Assembly (NCBI GenBank): GCA_023432805.1
Contig: JAEYUG010000022.1
Coordinates: forward strand, 1-37,706
From: Bacteroidota bacterium
GTDB taxonomy: Bacteria > Bacteroidota > Ignavibacteria > SZUA-365
Length of the DNA: 37,706 nt
Direction of reading: 5' to 3'
In this document: positions 33,014 through 37,706 of the stretch, piece by piece
Position numbering within the stretch: the first letter of the stretch is position 1
Layout: the number at the start of each line of letters is the position of its first letter
Notes under the pieces: generated by a model
What the model saw: the letters and a program-made list of their open reading frames with translations, nothing else
What the model was told of the DNA's origin: nothing
Database searches by the model: none
Program-made: the position numbers and the translations under genes

Positions 33014-33769
33014 ATGCGGGAACAGCATATACTGATCGTGCAGGACGATGCAGGCATCAGCCCGTTCGCTCTCCATGGACGCGGCAGCGACACACCGCAT
33101 GTCCATGTTGCACGAAGCAGCGCCGACATTATCCTGTTCTGCGCCGATCGCAGACCCGACGTTGTGATTCTGAATCTGCTCTTGCCACCCCCCACCGGTT
33201 CGGAATTCATGGAGGTTCTCCGCTCTGTCCTCCCTGAGCGGACGCCTATCATCGTCCTCTCTGCTCGCGTGATCGTCGACCTGCATGCGGCATCCGATTC
33301 CCCTTCCGAACAACTGCTGGTTGCAGGACCGTCGTTGGATGAACTTGTCGGCAATCTGCTCGTTTGGTCCGCTGCACGCCTTACAGAGAAATCCCCGGCG
33401 CTCACAATACCGGAATCCCCCGACAGGCTGTTCCGCGCAAAGGTCCGCCGGTATGTGACCACGCATCTGGCAGATCCCACACTGACCGTCGTACGAGCCT
33501 CGCGGGACCTCGGGTACAGCCGTACCATCCTCCAACGACACATGCGGAACTTGTTCGGCCTCTCCTTCAAGCGCTACCTGGTCACACGCAGAGTGGATGC
33601 CGCACGCACGCTCTTCGATCTTGGCGAGACGAGCGTCACCCAGTGTGGACTCTCCGTGGGATTCAGCAATCTGAACTACTTCACAATCTCATTCCGTCGC
33701 CGCTTCAAGATGTCACCGAAACAGTACGTCCTTCACATGCGCACACATGCCTCTTCTCCAACGATTTGA
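33014..33769 (+). CDS. AraC-type regulator with degenerate receiver domain
   Basis: 251 residues. Residues 1-118 have a response-regulator receiver layout: HILIVQDDAG, then RPDVVILNLLLPPPTG, PIIVLSA and GPSLDELV. The phosphoacceptor Asp is replaced by Asn54, and the conserved Lys before Pro106 is Gly105, so phosphorylation is not expected; the acidic pair Asp11-Asp12 remains. Residues about 140-245 are an AraC DNA-binding domain (RASRDLGYSRTILQRHMRNLFG, then CGLSVGFSNLNYFTISFRRRFKMSPKQY). Start at 33014: GAGGA seven bases before ATG, and the promoter at 32831-32861 rules out the longer frame from 32765. No histidine kinase gene is adjacent. Confidence 0.78.
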   Translation: MREQHILIVQDDAGISPFALHGRGSDTPHVHVARSSADIILFCADRRPDVVILNLLLPPPTGSEFMEVLRSVLPERTPIIVLSARVIVDLHAASDSPSEQLLVAGPSLDELVGNLLVWSAARLTEKSPALTIPESPDRLFRAKVRRYVTTHLADPTLTVVRASRDLGYSRTILQRHMRNLFGLSFKRYLVTRRVDAARTLFDLGETSVTQCGLSVGFSNLNYFTISFRRRFKMSPKQYVLHMRTHASSPTI

Positions 33770-33796
33770 TTTCTGATTCGACGTTTCGTAATTTGG
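33766..33796 (+). promoter_or_regulatory. Promoter of the SLOG-like gene
   Basis: TTG 33766-33768, 20-base spacer, TAATTTGG 33789-33796. It overlaps the stop codon of the AraC gene before it. Predicted start near 33803; the leader holds AGGAA before ATG 33839. Confidence 0.6.
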
Positions 33797-33838
33797 GAGT
33801 TTGCGTTAATTCAATTCATCAGTTTTCCTAGGAAACAC

Positions 33839-34396
33839 ATGCTCGCAGCAGACACCATCCTCTTCAGTGGAGGCGCCCAGGGCGCGGAAACCGTCTTTGG
33901 AGAAGCCGCAGAACGATACGGCGTCGAGGAAGTCAATTTCACCTTCGACGGCCACCCTCTCGCCCGCGCACGCGGCATCCGCGTCCTCAATCATGAGGAA
34001 TTGCAGCAGGGCGACGTCAGCCTCACCTACATCTCCCGATTGCTGAACCGTACCTTTCCCCGCACCGACATGTTCCGCAAGATCCTCCAGAGCATCTGGT
34101 TTCAGGTCAACCACGGGCAGGAGATCTATGTTGTGGGAACGATCCAGGACGACAACACGGTCAAGGGAGGAACGGGGTGGGGTGCGGAATTCGCAAAGAT
34201 CTGCAACAAGCCGCTCTTCGTTTTCGATCAGGACCGAAACGGGTGGTTTACGTGGTCGAAGGATCATTGGACTCCCTGCACGGATGCACCGGTCATCACC
34301 CATGCACATTTCACCGGCACAGGCACGCGGCATCTCGCCGAGAACGGCGCACAGGCGATCAATGATTTGTTTGCGCGCTCCTTCCCGACACGGTGA
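33839..34396 (+). CDS. SLOG/Rossmann-like protein of unknown function
   Basis: 185 residues, no signal peptide or membrane helix. It opens with a strand and Gly-rich turn (ILFSGGAQGAETVFGEAAERYG), and has GGTGWGAEFAKICNKPLFVFDQD at about 112-134. The two Gly/Glu motifs followed by a helix and a strand recall SLOG nucleotide-binding proteins (LOG, DprA, YspA types), but I cannot place it in one family. FDGHPLARARG near 40 may add a binding site. Start: AGGAA six bases before ATG. It has its own promoter and a strong terminator at 34422-34445, so it is a single-gene unit. Confidence 0.65.
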   Translation: MLAADTILFSGGAQGAETVFGEAAERYGVEEVNFTFDGHPLARARGIRVLNHEELQQGDVSLTYISRLLNRTFPRTDMFRKILQSIWFQVNHGQEIYVVGTIQDDNTVKGGTGWGAEFAKICNKPLFVFDQDRNGWFTWSKDHWTPCTDAPVITHAHFTGTGTRHLAENGAQAINDLFARSFPTR

Positions 34397-34421
34397 CGCT
34401 CCATCGTACTCGCGCGTCAAG

Positions 34422-34445
34422 AAAGGGCCCCTTCGGGGGCCTTTT
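34422..34445 (+). terminator. Terminator after the SLOG-like gene
   Basis: AAAGGGCCCC (34422-34431), UUCG tetraloop, GGGGCCTTTT (34436-34445): a 10-bp stem with one G-T pair, whose T-run is part of the stem. 25 bases past the stop codon. Confidence 0.85.
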
Positions 34446-34554
34446 GCGTATGCAGCTCCCGACCTTTCCAGCTCTCGTGCGGTACGTCGTGAATCTGCCT
34501 GTGTGATGAACGCCTGGGTCATCGATCCAACTGCCGTGCAACCGGCACTCCCCC

Positions 34555-34585
34555 TTGCCTGCAGAGGTGATGGATCGTATGTTGA
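34555..34585 (+). promoter_or_regulatory. Promoter of pepD
   Basis: TTG 34555-34557, 20-base spacer, TATGTTGA 34578-34585. Predicted start near 34592, 23 bases before the GTG start of pepD. This excludes the longer frame that opens at 34555. Confidence 0.5.
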
Positions 34586-34614
34586 TTGATCCCCGAAATC
34601 ACAGGAGAACAACA

Positions 34615-36087
34615 GTGTCAACAACCATGCTCGATCTGAAACCCACGCTCATCTGGAAGCACTTTCATGGCCTGACCCAGGTCCCGCGTCCCTCGAAGAA
34701 GGAGGAGAAGATCCTCGCCTATCTCAAGCAACTCGTGACGGATCTCGGGTATGCGTATGAGCAGGATCCAACTGGAAACCTCGTCGTCCGCAAGCCCGCG
34801 ACGCCGGGATTCGAGAATGCCCCTACCGTGCTGATCCAGGGCCATGTCGACATGGTCTGCGAAAAGAACAAGGGCACGGAATTCGACTTCGATAATGATC
34901 CCATCCGCACCGTCATCGAAGGAGAGTGGCTGACGGCCGACGGGACGACGCTCGGTGCCGACAATGGTATCGGTGTTGCCGCCGGTCTCGCCGTTCTTGA
35001 GGCGAAGGATCTCATCCATCCCCCGATGGAGTTTCTCTTCACTGTCGACGAGGAAACGGGACTGACCGGTGCCAAGGGGCTGCAGCCCGGCTTCCTGACA
35101 GCTTCCATGATGCTCAACCTCGATTCAGAGGAGGATGGCGCCCTGTATGTCGGCTGTTCTGGGGGGATGGATACGGCAGGCGTCATGATCGTCACCGAAG
35201 AGGCCGCCCCAGAAGGTTGGGTCTCCTATGATGTCATGGTCTCCGGACTGAAGGGCGGCCATTCAGGTCTCGACATCCACACGGGTCGCGGCAGTGCGAT
35301 CAAGATCCTTGCCCGAACGATTTCTGAACTTGCTGAGAAGGCCGGCGTTCGGGTCTCCGTCATCACCGGGGGCAGCAAGCGCAACGCGATTCCGCGTGAA
35401 GCGGAAGCCTGCCTGTATCTCGACCCAGCACACGCAGACACTGCAATGGGAATCGTTGCCGGTCTTCAGGAGATGTTCCTCAATGAGATCGGATCCGTCG
35501 AACCTGGTCTGTCTGTCAGTCTGACATCCTGCACGGGAAACGGGAAGGTGATGGCTCGCGAACAACAGGAAACGCTGCTCCATGTCCTCCACGCCATGCC
35601 TCACGGTGTTCTGAAGATGAGCGCCGACATTCCAGGTCTGGTGGAAACATCGACGAATCTTGCGACAATCACCCGCACAGACGATCGCCTCGTGGTTGGC
35701 TCGAGTCAGCGCAGTTCCGTTGAGAGCGAGAAGTTCGATGCTGTTCGGCAGGTGGGAGCAGTCTTCTCACTCGCTGGCCTGACGGTTGAATACGGCGACG
35801 GATATCCCGGTTGGAAGCCCAACATGCAATCGCTTGCGCTCAAGTACGTGCGCGAGGCGTACCGGTCTTTGTACGCTGCGGAGCCAGAGATTAAGGCGAT
35901 CCACGCTGGACTCGAGTGTGGTCTTATCGGAGAGGTCTTTCCCGGCATGGACATGATCTCCTTCGGTCCCACGATCATGGGTGCTCACTCTCCGGATGAG
36001 AAGATCAGCATCCCGATGGTATCAAAATTCTGGGACCTTCTCGTCAAGGTGCTCGACGACATTGCACGGAGCGGCAGAAACGCCTGA
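34615..36087 (+). CDS. pepD: Aminoacyl-histidine dipeptidase (PepD-like)
   Basis: 490 residues, cytoplasmic M20-family zinc dipeptidase (beta-Ala-His dipeptidase type). Metal-site motifs: GHVDMVCEKN (His77, Asp79), GTTLGADNGIGVA, VDEETGLTGAKG with the catalytic Glu pair, LNLDSEEDGALYVGCSGG, SGLKGGHSGLDIH, and near the end IHAGLECGLIGE and GPTIMGAHSPDEKI. The start is GTG 34615: GGAG ends seven bases upstream, and the ATG four codons later is too far from it. Its promoter is at 34555-34585, and its terminator at 36128. It is convergent with the rRNA operon. Confidence 0.93.
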   Translation: MSTTMLDLKPTLIWKHFHGLTQVPRPSKKEEKILAYLKQLVTDLGYAYEQDPTGNLVVRKPATPGFENAPTVLIQGHVDMVCEKNKGTEFDFDNDPIRTVIEGEWLTADGTTLGADNGIGVAAGLAVLEAKDLIHPPMEFLFTVDEETGLTGAKGLQPGFLTASMMLNLDSEEDGALYVGCSGGMDTAGVMIVTEEAAPEGWVSYDVMVSGLKGGHSGLDIHTGRGSAIKILARTISELAEKAGVRVSVITGGSKRNAIPREAEACLYLDPAHADTAMGIVAGLQEMFLNEIGSVEPGLSVSLTSCTGNGKVMAREQQETLLHVLHAMPHGVLKMSADIPGLVETSTNLATITRTDDRLVVGSSQRSSVESEKFDAVRQVGAVFSLAGLTVEYGDGYPGWKPNMQSLALKYVREAYRSLYAAEPEIKAIHAGLECGLIGEVFPGMDMISFGPTIMGAHSPDEKISIPMVSKFWDLLVKVLDDIARSGRNA

Positions 36088-36127
36088 TACCGAAACCGGG
36101 TGCAGAGCACCCGCACCACATCACCGA

Positions 36128-36153
36128 AGGCTGCCCTCACAGGCAGCCTTTTT
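36128..36153 (+). terminator. Terminator of pepD
   Basis: AGGCTGCC (36128-36135), CTCACA loop, GGCAGCCT (36142-36149) and a run of five T. 40 bases after the pepD stop codon. Confidence 0.88.
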
Positions 36154-36190
36154 CATTCCCCTACCGGACGCGAAGACATGACCGGACATA

Positions 36191-36230
36191 TAAAAAAGCA
36201 GCCGCACGATCTGAAACCATGCGGCTGCTT
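36191..36230 (-). terminator. Terminator of the rRNA operon
   Basis: 11-bp perfect stem (AAGCAGCCGCA 36196-36206 with TGCGGCTGCTT 36220-36230), followed on the minus strand by six T. It lies 12 bases past the 5S 3' end, facing the pepD terminator. Confidence 0.85.
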
Positions 36231-36241
36231 GATATAAAGTT

Positions 36242-36355
36242 CTGGCGACTACCTACTCTCCCGGTCAGTTACCCGACAAGTACCATCGGCGATGAGGGGC
36301 TTAACTACTCTGTTCGGAATGGGAAGAGGTGTGACACCCTCGCCATCGTCGCCAT
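36242..36355 (-). rRNA. rrf: 5S ribosomal RNA
   Basis: On the minus strand the segment starts with TGGCGACGATGGCGAGGGTG and contains CACACCTCTTCCCATTCCGAAC followed by a GAACAGAG/TAGTTAAGCCCC region, the universally conserved 5S core. The two ends pair through TGGCGAC (36348-36354 as complement) and its partner (36243-36249), helix I. Length about 114 bases. Ends are placed to within a few bases. Confidence 0.93.
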
Positions 36356-36442
36356 GAACAATCGGACGTATTCGTTGTCAAATATCTAAGATCATGTTCT
36401 TAAGAAGTTCACCAGAGCGCTGTGCGATAATAAAATTAATGT

Positions 36443-37706
<1,264 letters not shown>

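Overview
The window is a GC-rich bacterial chromosome segment with almost wall-to-wall genes. Several things point to the Bacteroidota/Chlorobiota/Ignavibacteriota (FCB) side of the tree: two secreted proteins end in Por/T9SS-type sorting domains, there is a bacterial GGGPS-family prenyltransferase, the Rnf cluster carries RseC, and ten or more intergenic sites fit the Bacteroidetes-type promoter (TTG at -33, TAnnTTTG at -7). The high GC and the secreted VWA/choice-of-anchor protein fit a Kapabacteria- or Ignavibacteria-like lineage, but that placement is inference.

Layout. 1-3020 (mostly +): start of a divergent secreted protein, dapD, and a four-S1-domain protein with acidic tails. 3052-10259 (-): oligoendopeptidase, a lipoprotein with coiled coil and TPRs, the GGGPS-family enzyme, alaS, clpS, a DUF493/YbeD-like protein and a guanidinium-exporter-like SMR protein. 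10334-17767 (-): a complete Rnf operon in the order rnfC-D-G-E-A, a Tat-exported NusG-II-like protein, apbE, rnfB, rseC, ending at a strong terminator. 18044-20179 (+): large secreted SGNH-like protein. 20280-22942 (+): lysC-lysA, overlapping by 4 bases. 22954-31860 (-): a secreted TPR protein, a giant triple-VWA protein and an outer-membrane-barrel-like protein in one transcription direction. 31963-33769: two divergent AraC-type regulators around a palindrome-rich 322-bp region; one carries a receiver domain lacking its phosphorylation residues. 33839-36087 (+): a SLOG/Rossmann-like protein and pepD. 36191-37706 (-): terminator, 5S rRNA and the 3' part of 23S rRNA.

How the genes work together. 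dapD, lysC and lysA are three steps of the succinylase route to diaminopimelate and lysine, sited about 20 kb apart but with similar promoters. RnfA-E and RnfG form a membrane ferredoxin:NAD+ oxidoreductase that pumps Na+ or H+; ApbE supplies the covalent FMN on RnfG and RnfD, whose acceptor motifs are both visible. The TPR/VWA/barrel trio looks like a cell-envelope module of unknown role and is the best candidate for an undescribed system. The most robust new signal is the promoter set: nearly all sites have exactly 20 bases between the two elements.
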